Below are positions 7,744-14,147 of a stretch of DNA of 64,000 nucleotides, in pieces (position 1 is the first letter of the stretch; the number at the start of each line of letters is the position of its first letter). A program made the position numbers and the translations under genes. Origin of the DNA: an uncultured bacterium (GTDB lineage Bacteria > Actinomycetota > Coriobacteriia > Coriobacteriales > Eggerthellaceae); NCBI GenBank assembly GCA_937890835.1, contig CALADF010000031.1, forward strand, positions 78,117 through 142,116, given 5' to 3'. The notes below the pieces were generated by a model that was not told the DNA's origin, searched no databases, and was given only the letters and a program-made list of their open reading frames with translations.

Positions 7744-9285
7744 TCAGGATCTGCGCTCACTCGCCTCTTTTTTCGCCTTCGCAACCTCTAAGGAGATGAG
7801 CAGGGCCAATCGGTTGTCGGGGTCGTCGAGATCCGACACGATGAGCTGTTTGATCTTCTCGATGCGGTACATCACGGAGTTTCGGTGCATGAACAGCTCG
7901 GCCGACGTCTTCGACATGATGCGCTCGTTGCGGAGGTACGAATACAGCGTCTTGGCGAGGCTCGACCCCGTCTTCTCATCGTAGCGCTCGAGCGTGATGA
8001 CGTCGCAGTGCTGCAGCAGGGGGTCTTCCATCTGCGACATCAGCGATGCGCGCAGGTGGGGGAGAAGGTAGGTGTGGTAATGGTGCAGCGTTTCGTCCGG
8101 CTTCGACCTCGAGCCGATCTGCAGGGCGGCGAAGGCCTGCTCGCAGTACGGTTCGATTCGCTCGATGTTTTCGAACACGTCGCTTACGCCGGCGTTCCAG
8201 CCGAACTGCTTGCAAAGCGATTCAAGTTGATCGAGGTCGCGCACGCCGCGGGCTTCGGATCGATTGAGGATGCTCACGACGCAGCTGCCGAACACAAGCG
8301 CTTTCGCGGGAAGAGCCCCTTCGATGACCTGCACTTGGACGTTGCCGGTGTCGCGCGCCTCTCGGGTTTGCTCGAGTTCGAATGCGAGGACCTGCAGCGG
8401 ATCGTCGCCTTCCCAGGTAAAGAGCGTCAGCAGGCTGTCGACCTCCTCGCGGTCGAGCTTCTTGCCGCTCAGCAGGTCTTTGAGCGTCTGCTCGTGATGG
8501 CGTCCCGAAGCGGGGTAGGCTCGGTAATGATGTTCGACGAACAGCGTTATGAGGTTGCCGAGCTCCTCGAGCACGTCGATGTCGCAGGCTCTTTGGCTCG
8601 AGTTCGTCTCGATGACGAAGATGTGGCCGAAGACGCTTCCGTGGCAGAACACCGTCTTCGATACGAAGGGAATGCGATAGGTTGCGCTGTCTTCGAACAG
8701 CCATGCGTCGCGTCGCTTGTTTATTCGCTCGAGGTCGCCCGACTTCATCATGGAGGCGATGGCCTCGACGGGGTGCCTGCCGTGATGCACTTGGTAGCGG
8801 TAGATGTCGCTTGAGGTGATGAGCGCCTGGTCGTCTCGTATGGTGATGGTGCGGAAGCTCGCGTCGCAGTAGTAGAAGGGGTTGTTGGTCACCTCGGAGA
8901 GGGTCTGCACGACGTTGTCGATGCTCTCCTTCCGCAGCAGAAGCTGCTGAACGTGCGTCGACCACGAGTTCATCAGGTCGAACATGTCGAGCAGGTAATT
9001 CAGCACGTGGAGGGCGTCTATACGCTCTCGAATCCAGATAGCGGGCTTGCCCGCCGGCGGTTCGGCTTCGTTGATCCACACGAGTCCGGGCGCGTTCTCG
9101 ATCAAGTTCTGATCGCCGTCTTCGTCGTCGCACACGACAAGCCAACCCGGCTTCGGCGAGACGAATCTGTTGCGATCGGCGTAGCGTGCCGTGGAGAAGC
9201 GCGCGGATCCGTTGCCGAGAACCTCGGGAGCTCTTCGACAGATCAGACCGAGCTTCTTCGTGATGAACCATAGCGATAGTTCCAT
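7744..9285 (-). CDS. PucR/CdaR-type transcriptional regulator
   Basis: A 513-residue regulator whose C-terminus has the typical PucR/CdaR helix-turn-helix: 'SAELFMHRNSVMYRIEKIKQ' followed by DLDDPDNRLALLISLEVA. The central part resembles the GGDEF-like/GAF-like sensor region of this family, and the N-terminal ~200 residues are less conserved. Members usually activate nearby catabolic genes in response to the substrate. The ATG at 9285 is preferred over one 42 bp upstream because AAGGGGGAAG lies just before it. The gene is divergent from the methyltransferase at 9484, and the 198-bp spacer between them holds a perfect 14-bp palindrome. It is therefore the likely regulator of the methyl-transfer genes, of itself, and perhaps of the MFS gene. 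Confidence 0.78.
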   Translation of the reverse strand: MELSLWFITKKLGLICRRAPEVLGNGSARFSTARYADRNRFVSPKPGWLVVCDDEDGDQNLIENAPGLVWINEAEPPAGKPAIWIRERIDALHVLNYLLDMFDLMNSWSTHVQQLLLRKESIDNVVQTLSEVTNNPFYYCDASFRTITIRDDQALITSSDIYRYQVHHGRHPVEAIASMMKSGDLERINKRRDAWLFEDSATYRIPFVSKTVFCHGSVFGHIFVIETNSSQRACDIDVLEELGNLITLFVEHHYRAYPASGRHHEQTLKDLLSGKKLDREEVDSLLTLFTWEGDDPLQVLAFELEQTREARDTGNVQVQVIEGALPAKALVFGSCVVSILNRSEARGVRDLDQLESLCKQFGWNAGVSDVFENIERIEPYCEQAFAALQIGSRSKPDETLHHYHTYLLPHLRASLMSQMEDPLLQHCDVITLERYDEKTGSSLAKTLYSYLRNERIMSKTSAELFMHRNSVMYRIEKIKQLIVSDLDDPDNRLALLISLEVAKAKKEASERRS

Positions 9286-9315
9286 TTTCTTCCCCCTTGT
9301 AAGCGTCGCACAAAC

Positions 9316-9329
9316 ACTTGTCGACAAGT
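9316..9329. promoter_or_regulatory. 14-bp perfect palindrome, operator candidate
   Basis: ACTTGTCGACAAGT is a perfect 14-bp inverted repeat in the divergent spacer, 30 bp upstream of the regulator start and 155 bp upstream of the methyltransferase start. The position fits an operator for the PucR-like protein or another dimeric regulator. No binding evidence is available. Confidence 0.45.
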
Positions 9330-9411
9330 ATGGGCATTTCGCATCGTGCCGAAGAGGACGAGGCTGTCTATACTCGAAAAAGCCTCAATTGCGCTTTGGC
9401 TGTATGATACC

Positions 9412-9444
9412 GCGCTTGCGCGGATCGGCTCAGGGCGCTTGCGC
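9412..9444 (+). repeat. Two copies of GCGCTTGCGC in the methyltransferase leader
   Basis: GCGCTTGCGC occurs at 9412-9421 and again at 9435-9444, 23 bp apart. Each copy is itself a small hairpin (GCGC-TT-GCGC; the first extends to CCGCGC/GCGCGG). They lie 40-70 bp before the methyltransferase ATG, and could be a regulator site or RNA structure in the 5' leader. Confidence 0.4.
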
Positions 9445-9483
9445 TGTCAAATGAGTCGGCAGATTCGACTGAGAGGAGCAGAT

Positions 9484-10473
9484 ATGCTGACGGAGAGGGA
9501 GAACCTCCTGGAGGTTATCCACAGGGGGAAACCTGAGCGCTTCGCGAACCAGTACGATGCGTTCAAGATGATCCGCAACCCCATCCTCGCGCACCGCAAC
9601 CAGGCGACGCGCGGCGAGATCAACAAGATCAACGACTGGGGCTGCACGGTTTCGTGGGAGGAGGGCCAGCCCGGCGCCTTCCCCGTGCACAAGCCCGGCA
9701 CCATCGTGATGCCGGACGTCGAGGAGTGGCGCGAGACGGTCAAGGCGCCGAAGGCCGATTACGCCAAGATCGACTGGGAGCCGTTCATCGCCCAGGCCGA
9801 GGCGATCGACCGCAAGGAGCACTTCGTGACCGCGATGGAGCTTCCCGGCATCTTCGAGCTGTGCCATTACCTCGGCGAGATCACCAACATCCTCATGGCC
9901 TTCTACGAGAGTCCCGAGGACCTGAAGGACCTCATCAAGTACATCACCGAGTGGAAGCTCACCATCGCCGAGGGCGTTTGCAAGTACATCAAGCCCGATG
10001 TCTTGTTCCATCATGACGACTGGGGCACCGACGTGTCCACGTTCGTCTCGCCCGAGATGTTCGAGGAGTTCTTCCTGCCCTCCTATAAGGAGCTCTACGG
10101 CTACTACCACGACCACGGCGTCGACCTGGTCGTGCACCACTCCGACTCCTACGCCGCCACGCTCGTGCCCTACATGATCGACATGGGCGTCAACATCTGG
10201 CAGGGCGTCATGCGAGTCAACGACATCCCCGCCCTCATCGAGAAGTACGGCGACAAGATCTCGTTCATGGGCGGCCTCGACAGCACCGTCGTCGACGTGC
10301 CCAACTGGACCCCCGAGCTCATCCGCTCCGAGGTTGAGAAGACCTGCGAGCAGAACGGGCCTCTGAGCTTCATCCCCTGCGCGACCCAGGGCCTGAACAT
10401 CTCGACGTTCCCCGGTGTCTACGACACCATCCACGACGAGATCGACCGTTACAGCAAGATCTACTTCGCTTAA
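9484..10473 (+). CDS. UroD-like corrinoid methyltransferase (MtaA/CmuA superfamily)
   Basis: A 329-residue cytoplasmic protein with the uroporphyrinogen-decarboxylase-like barrel used by corrinoid-dependent methyltransferases. Visible landmarks are HHDDWG at 176-181, VVHHSD at 216-221 and IPCATQG at 297-303. Classical MtaA/MtbA enzymes bind zinc with His-x-Cys plus a distant Cys. Here the first pair reads His219-Ser-Asp221 while the later Cys299 is kept, so the metal site or substrate type differs. The likely role is moving a methyl group from a methylated substrate (for example an aryl methyl ether or methylamine) to the corrinoid protein encoded next. That role is inferred from the neighbours. 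The ATG at 9484 has GAGAGGAGCAG before it. True UroD activity is unlikely, since no other haem genes are nearby. Confidence 0.75.
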   Translation: MLTERENLLEVIHRGKPERFANQYDAFKMIRNPILAHRNQATRGEINKINDWGCTVSWEEGQPGAFPVHKPGTIVMPDVEEWRETVKAPKADYAKIDWEPFIAQAEAIDRKEHFVTAMELPGIFELCHYLGEITNILMAFYESPEDLKDLIKYITEWKLTIAEGVCKYIKPDVLFHHDDWGTDVSTFVSPEMFEEFFLPSYKELYGYYHDHGVDLVVHHSDSYAATLVPYMIDMGVNIWQGVMRVNDIPALIEKYGDKISFMGGLDSTVVDVPNWTPELIRSEVEKTCEQNGPLSFIPCATQGLNISTFPGVYDTIHDEIDRYSKIYFA

Positions 10474-10523
10474 GCGAGCGAGACGGCGCCGCCTCGCGAC
10501 TGCGGCTTAGGCGCTGTCCGGCA

Positions 10524-10542
10524 TTCGTGCACTGTGCACGAA
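10524..10542. promoter_or_regulatory. 19-bp palindrome between the two halves of the methyl-transfer module
   Basis: TTCGTGCACTGTGCACGAA is a perfect inverted repeat with 9-bp arms and one central base, 50 bp after the first methyltransferase and about 40 bp before the predicted riboswitch. It could be an operator. It lacks a T-run and so is not a normal terminator. Confidence 0.45.
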
Positions 10543-10565
10543 CAACCTTGTCAACTTGGCATCAT

Positions 10566-10703
10566 CGGTATGCGCCTGCGGGCGCAGGGCGGCGCGTCCG
10601 CCTCGGAGAATGCGGGTGGGAATCCCGCGCTAAGCCAGTAACCGTAAACGCGCTCGTGCGCAAAGTCGGATCGCCGAACTGATGAAGAGCCCTGGAGTCT
10701 TCA
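10566..10703 (+). ncRNA. Probable cobalamin riboswitch
   Basis: The leader of the corrinoid-protein gene carries the cobalamin-riboswitch core elements in the right order. GGAGAA is followed by GGTGGGAATCC (consensus GGTGnnAATCC) at about 10611-10622. Next come GCCAGTAACCG, close to the GCCACTGTAACCG element, a GCGC-TCGT-GCGC hairpin, and AAGTCGGATCGCCGAAC, which resembles the B12 box. A 6-bp hairpin (TGAAGA/TCTTCA, 10683-10703) lies between the core and the AAAGG ribosome site and could be the expression platform. The match was made by eye and the ACTGT element is shortened by about two bases, so it may be a variant. Control by cobalamin of a B12-dependent protein makes biological sense. Confidence 0.55.
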
Positions 10704-10720
10704 CTGAAAGGAAAAGCATC

Positions 10721-11356
10721 ATGACCATCTTCGAAGAAATCTCCTCGGCTGTTCAGCGTGGCAAGCGCAAGGAGGTTGCGCCGCTCGTCGAGCAAGCGCT
10801 CGAGCAGGGCTGCGACCCCAACGAGATTCTCAACGAGGGCCTGATCAGCGCCATGAGCATCATCGGCGACAAGTTCAGCGCCAATGAGATCTTCGTTCCC
10901 GAGATGCTCGTGGCCGCACGCGCGATGAGCGCCGGCACCAAGGTGCTCAAGCCGTATTTGTCCGAGGCCGGGGCGGAGCCGCTTGGCAAGGCCGTCATCG
11001 GCACCGTTCAGGGCGACATGCACGACATCGGCAAGAACCTCGTCCGTATGATGATCGAAGGCAAGGGCTTCGAGGTGGAGGACCTCGGCGTGGACGTGTC
11101 CCCCGAGCAGTTCGTCGATTACATTCAGAACAACGATGTCGACATCGTCTGCCTGTCCTCGCTGCTGACCACCACCATGCCCAACATCGGCGTGACCATC
11201 AAGGCCATCGAGGAGGCAGGGCTGCGTGACAGCGTCAAGATCATGATCGGCGGTGCGCCCGTGACCCAGGCGTTCGCCGACGAAGTCGGCGCTGACGCCT
11301 ACACTGCGGATGCCGGTTCCGCCGCCGTTCGTGCCGTCGAGCTCGTCAAGGCTTAA
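10721..11356 (+). CDS. Corrinoid (cobalamin-binding) methyl-carrier protein
   Basis: A 211-residue two-domain protein like MtaC/MtbC/MttC. The N-terminal helical cap spans residues 1-90. The B12-binding Rossmann domain has the base-off motif D-x-H-x-x-G as GDMHDIGK (Asp99, His101, Gly104), followed by 'LGVDVSPEQFV', 'LSSLLTTTM' and 'MIGGAPVT'. His101 is the expected lower cobalt ligand. It carries a methyl group between the substrate-specific methyltransferase and the acceptor-side enzyme. Its partners are encoded on both sides. It is translated from the ATG at 10721 after ACTGAAAGG. A reactivase (RamA type) is not present in this window and must be elsewhere. The start 39 bp upstream is less likely, because it would lie inside the predicted riboswitch platform. 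Confidence 0.92.
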   Translation: MTIFEEISSAVQRGKRKEVAPLVEQALEQGCDPNEILNEGLISAMSIIGDKFSANEIFVPEMLVAARAMSAGTKVLKPYLSEAGAEPLGKAVIGTVQGDMHDIGKNLVRMMIEGKGFEVEDLGVDVSPEQFVDYIQNNDVDIVCLSSLLTTTMPNIGVTIKAIEEAGLRDSVKIMIGGAPVTQAFADEVGADAYTADAGSAAVRAVELVKA

Positions 11357-11365
11357 ACAACGTTT

Positions 11366-11396
11366 CCGGGCCGGCATCTCGCCGGCCCGGTTTTTT
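11366..11396 (+). terminator. Rho-independent terminator between corrinoid protein and MtaA genes
   Basis: Perfect 10-bp stem CCGGGCCGGC / GCCGGCCCGG (11366-11375 with 11381-11390), loop ATCTC, then TTTTTT. It sits 9 bp after the corrinoid gene stop and 25 bp before the next start. Either it attenuates the downstream methyltransferase, lowering its amount relative to the carrier, or the next gene has its own promoter, which I do not see. Confidence 0.9.
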
Positions 11397-11420
11397 ACCA
11401 CTCAAGTAAGGAGATCGAAC

Positions 11421-12428
11421 ATGAACATGAAAACGTGGGCGGCGGACATCATCGCCGCTGACAGGAAGAAGGCCCTGCCCGTCATTTCGTTCCCTGCGGT
11501 GCAGGACATGGGCATCACGGTCGCCGAGTTGATCAACTCGGCTGACAACCAGGCGCGCGCCATGAAGCTTATCGCCGACAAGCTCGATACCGCAGCCAGC
11601 GTCTCGTTCATGGATCTCTCCGTCGAGGCCGAGGCGTTCGGCAGCAAGATCGTCGTCTCCGACGAGGAGGTGCCCACCGTCGTCGGCTCGATCGTCGACG
11701 AGGACTCCGACCCCGACGATCTCGTCGTGCCCGAGGTGGGGGCGGGCCGTACGGGCCTCTACATCGAGGCCATCCGCGAGGTGTCGAAGCTCATCGACGA
11801 CCGCCCCGTGCTCGCCGGCGCCATCGGCCCCTTCTCTTTGGCGGGACGTCTCATGGACGTGAACGAGGTCATGATCTTGTGCTACGAGGAGCCTGAACTG
11901 GTTCACGCCGTGCTCGAGAAGGTGACGCAGTTCATCATCTCCTACGTCGCCGCCTTCAAGGAGGCGGGCGCGGACGGCGTCGTGCTCGCCGAGCCGCTCG
12001 CGGGCCTGCTCTCACCCGATCTGCTCGCCGAGTTCTCCACGCCTTACGTGCGTCGGATCGTGGAGGCGCATCAGGATGACGAGTTCAGCATCGTGTACCA
12101 CAATTGCGGTTCGTCGGTTGTCGATGCGGCCGAGGCGGTCGCCGCGACGGGTGCGGCGGCCTTCCATTTCGGCAACGCCATCAACATGGCCGACATCGTG
12201 CCGCTTATGCCTGAAGACGCGCTCGTGATGGGCAACGTCGACCCTGCGGGCGAGATCCGCAACGGGACGCCCGAGAGCGTGCGCGAGGCGACGCTTTCCG
12301 TGCTGGGCGCCTGCGCGAAGTACCCGAACTTCGTCATCTCCACCGGTTGCGACGTGCCCCCTATGTCTCCATGGGACAACATCAACGCGTTCTTCGCTGC
12401 GGTCGAGGAGTTCTACGACGCGCGGTAG
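11421..12428 (+). CDS. MtaA-like methylcobamide methyltransferase
   Basis: A 335-residue UroD-fold protein with the full zinc triad of MtaA/MtbA enzymes: His227-Asn-Cys229 (VYHNCGSS) and Cys310 (STGCDVPP). Other conserved segments are 'AGAIGPFSLAGRLM' near 133 and 'VLAEPLAGLLSP' near 188. Such enzymes take the methyl group from the corrinoid protein and pass it to a thiol or to tetrahydrofolate. Since this lineage lacks coenzyme M metabolism, a folate or other acceptor is more likely (inference). The ATG at 11421 is preceded by AAGGAG. It lies 64 bp after the corrinoid gene with a strong terminator between them and its own terminator at 12483. Together with the gene at 9484 it forms a two-methyltransferase, one-carrier set. 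Confidence 0.83.
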   Translation: MNMKTWAADIIAADRKKALPVISFPAVQDMGITVAELINSADNQARAMKLIADKLDTAASVSFMDLSVEAEAFGSKIVVSDEEVPTVVGSIVDEDSDPDDLVVPEVGAGRTGLYIEAIREVSKLIDDRPVLAGAIGPFSLAGRLMDVNEVMILCYEEPELVHAVLEKVTQFIISYVAAFKEAGADGVVLAEPLAGLLSPDLLAEFSTPYVRRIVEAHQDDEFSIVYHNCGSSVVDAAEAVAATGAAAFHFGNAINMADIVPLMPEDALVMGNVDPAGEIRNGTPESVREATLSVLGACAKYPNFVISTGCDVPPMSPWDNINAFFAAVEEFYDAR

Positions 12429-12482
12429 GGTGCAGGGGCGGTGTCGCCTTTGACTGCGCTGTGCTTCAGCTTGCTTTGAATG

Positions 12483-12524
12483 GATCGCCGCATGCGGTTT
12501 CGCGCCGCCTGCGGCGATCTTTTT
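12483..12524 (+). terminator. Rho-independent terminator after the MtaA-like gene
   Basis: Stem GATCGCCGCA / TGCGGCGATC (12483-12492 with 12510-12519) with an inner GCGG/CCGC pairing, then TTTTT. It closes the methyl-transfer module. Confidence 0.88.
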
Positions 12525-12638
12525 ATCCGTTCGCTTGCTCGACCTGCGTCTTTGCGAAGCGTCGCCATTTGCCTTCGCTCAATCCTCTTCCTTCGGCGCA
12601 TTAAAGGAAGACGCGCGAACTTTATCTGCCTCTTTCGT

Positions 12639-12816
12639 CTCGGCATCGTGCTCGTATCCGCCCTGTTGGCGAACCCTTTCATCATGACGGAGGGCGGCAT
12701 CTCCGCGTGGTCCGATCTGTCGAGTGCTGCGCTCGCGCATGATCGCTCGCGAGACGAAGCACTGCATCTACGACAAGAACCTCGACGAAGCGGACGGCAC
12801 GCCCATCCCCGGTTAA
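12639..12816 (+). pseudogene. Remnant of an AGCS symporter gene (C-terminal end)
   Basis: From 12739 a short frame reads MIARETKHCIYDKNLDEADG, then TPIPG and a stop. This closely matches the end of the intact symporter at 4550-5974 (MIARETKHYVYEDKLEEVYD, then EPIPV). In another frame just upstream, 12639-12737, the sequence reads 'LGIVLVSALLANPF' and 'GGISAWSDLSSAALA', which looks like the last membrane helices. One frame change and a deletion of about ten residues seem to separate the two parts. No start, ribosome site or complete domain is left, so it is a dead gene fragment. The upstream part is less certain than the tail. Confidence 0.55.
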
Positions 12817-12837
12817 GGGAAAACGATCCCTCCCCGT

Positions 12838-14136
12838 TTAGCGCCGCCCGCCCGTTTCGTGCACGTGCACGCCCTCCTCGGCGCAGCGGAGCGCGAGCGG
12901 GCGGTTCTCGCCTGCGGCCGCTTCGGCGGCCAGACGGTGCTTCAGCTCGACCCATTGTCCGAGCAGCGCTCGCACCTTCTTCTCGCCGGTGACGGCGGCG
13001 TCTTTCGGATACATTTCCGCTGCGATCTGCGCGACGCTCATGCCCTCCGCGAACATCTCCCGAACCCGAACGGTCGCTTCCTTCCGTCGCCGGTTCTTCG
13101 CCTTCGTCTTGCATTCCTCGCTGCAGAAGCGCCGCTTGATGCCGCGGTGCCCCGTGAGCGAGAACCCTTTGCCGCACACCTCGCACAGCCCGATTTTCAC
13201 CTGGCCGAGCTTGCGCGAGAAGCTGTACCACAGATAGCTCAGGTAGGTGTCGAACGTAAGGAAATCGTCCCCTTCGGACGAGCGGAACACATCGAGGGTG
13301 ACTCCCTGCAAATGCAGCGAGATGATGGCGTGGATGAGCTTTTGGATGTGCTCCAGATCCGTTGCCTCGAGGCTCTCGGTGCCGATGGAGAGCGCACCCG
13401 GCTTCGCAAGCAGGCCGATCGTGCCGTCGTCGATGGACGGCAGGTCGAGTAGGTCGACGTCGCCCCGGGCGGTGCGCAGCATGTCGCGCACCGCGTTCTC
13501 GTCGAAGAAGCACCGCAGCACCGCGAGGAAGTCGGCGGTGGTTATCTCGCTTTCGAACGACAGCAGCAGCGTCGCGAGGTATTCCCCGTCTTCGTCCTCG
13601 TCGCAGGCGATGAAGACGTACTCGTAGCTGTCGTCGCCGCCGAACTTGCGAAACCAGGGAAGCGACGGCATGTGGGAGACGTAAGAGCCCTCGACGCCGC
13701 CTGCAAGGGGGGAGGTGGCCGCCATGATGGAGAAGACGCTGCCGGTTTCGGTGTTGCGCACGACGGTTTTCGGCAGGATGTCGTCGATGGCTTCAAGGGG
13801 CAGGGTGCCGTTCACCGCCTGCTGCATGAGCACGGTGATGCGCGCCACTTCGGCGGCGTCCTGCCAGTCGGGAACGCTCTCACGCGTCGACCCGCCGAAG
13901 AGGGGCCCGCATCGGCGGGCGAGGTCTTCCACGCTGCCGGGCGCGATGACGGAGAGATCCTCGAGGCTCGGCGGAGGCTCGAGCGAGCGGGCGGCAAGGC
14001 GACTCGCCCGCGCGATGTCCTCGGGTGACTTGAACGTGAACTCGATGACCGGGTGCATCCCCTCTTCGCGCACGATGCGCGTGCGGGCGGTGGGGATCTG
14101 ACCTTGGGGTGTTTTGATCTGATCGTGAAGCTGCAT
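12838..14136 (-). CDS. Uncharacterised protein with C-terminal zinc finger and possible HTH
   Basis: A 432-residue protein that I do not recognise as a named family. Residues 1-~300 are soluble and acidic with no clear motif. Near residue 340 there is a treble-clef-like zinc finger: C-x-x-C-GKGFSLTGHRGIKRRFC-x-x-x-C, followed by KAKNRRRK, similar to the CGNR/sugar-regulator type of finger. Next comes 'MFAEGMSVAQIAAEMYP', which looks like a helix-turn-helix. A DNA- or RNA-binding role is therefore possible (inference). The ATG at 14136 is 11 bases after the stop of the upstream zinc-ribbon gene, so the two are likely co-transcribed. A frame extending further upstream would overlap that gene and has no good ribosome site. 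Confidence 0.6.
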   Translation of the reverse strand: MQLHDQIKTPQGQIPTARTRIVREEGMHPVIEFTFKSPEDIARASRLAARSLEPPPSLEDLSVIAPGSVEDLARRCGPLFGGSTRESVPDWQDAAEVARITVLMQQAVNGTLPLEAIDDILPKTVVRNTETGSVFSIMAATSPLAGGVEGSYVSHMPSLPWFRKFGGDDSYEYVFIACDEDEDGEYLATLLLSFESEITTADFLAVLRCFFDENAVRDMLRTARGDVDLLDLPSIDDGTIGLLAKPGALSIGTESLEATDLEHIQKLIHAIISLHLQGVTLDVFRSSEGDDFLTFDTYLSYLWYSFSRKLGQVKIGLCEVCGKGFSLTGHRGIKRRFCSEECKTKAKNRRRKEATVRVREMFAEGMSVAQIAAEMYPKDAAVTGEKKVRALLGQWVELKHRLAAEAAAGENRPLALRCAEEGVHVHETGGRR

Positions 14137-14147
14137 GGCGCGCCCGA

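Noticed and set aside
9484..10473. Annotation as uroporphyrinogen decarboxylase (hemE)
   Set aside because: The neighbours are a corrinoid protein and an MtaA-like enzyme and no haem genes are near; sequence landmarks fit the methyltransferase branch.
12480..12992. A 170-codon plus-strand frame between the MtaA-like gene and the zinc-finger gene
   Set aside because: It begins inside a terminator and runs into the opposite gene. The symporter-like segment in it is better explained as a pseudogene.
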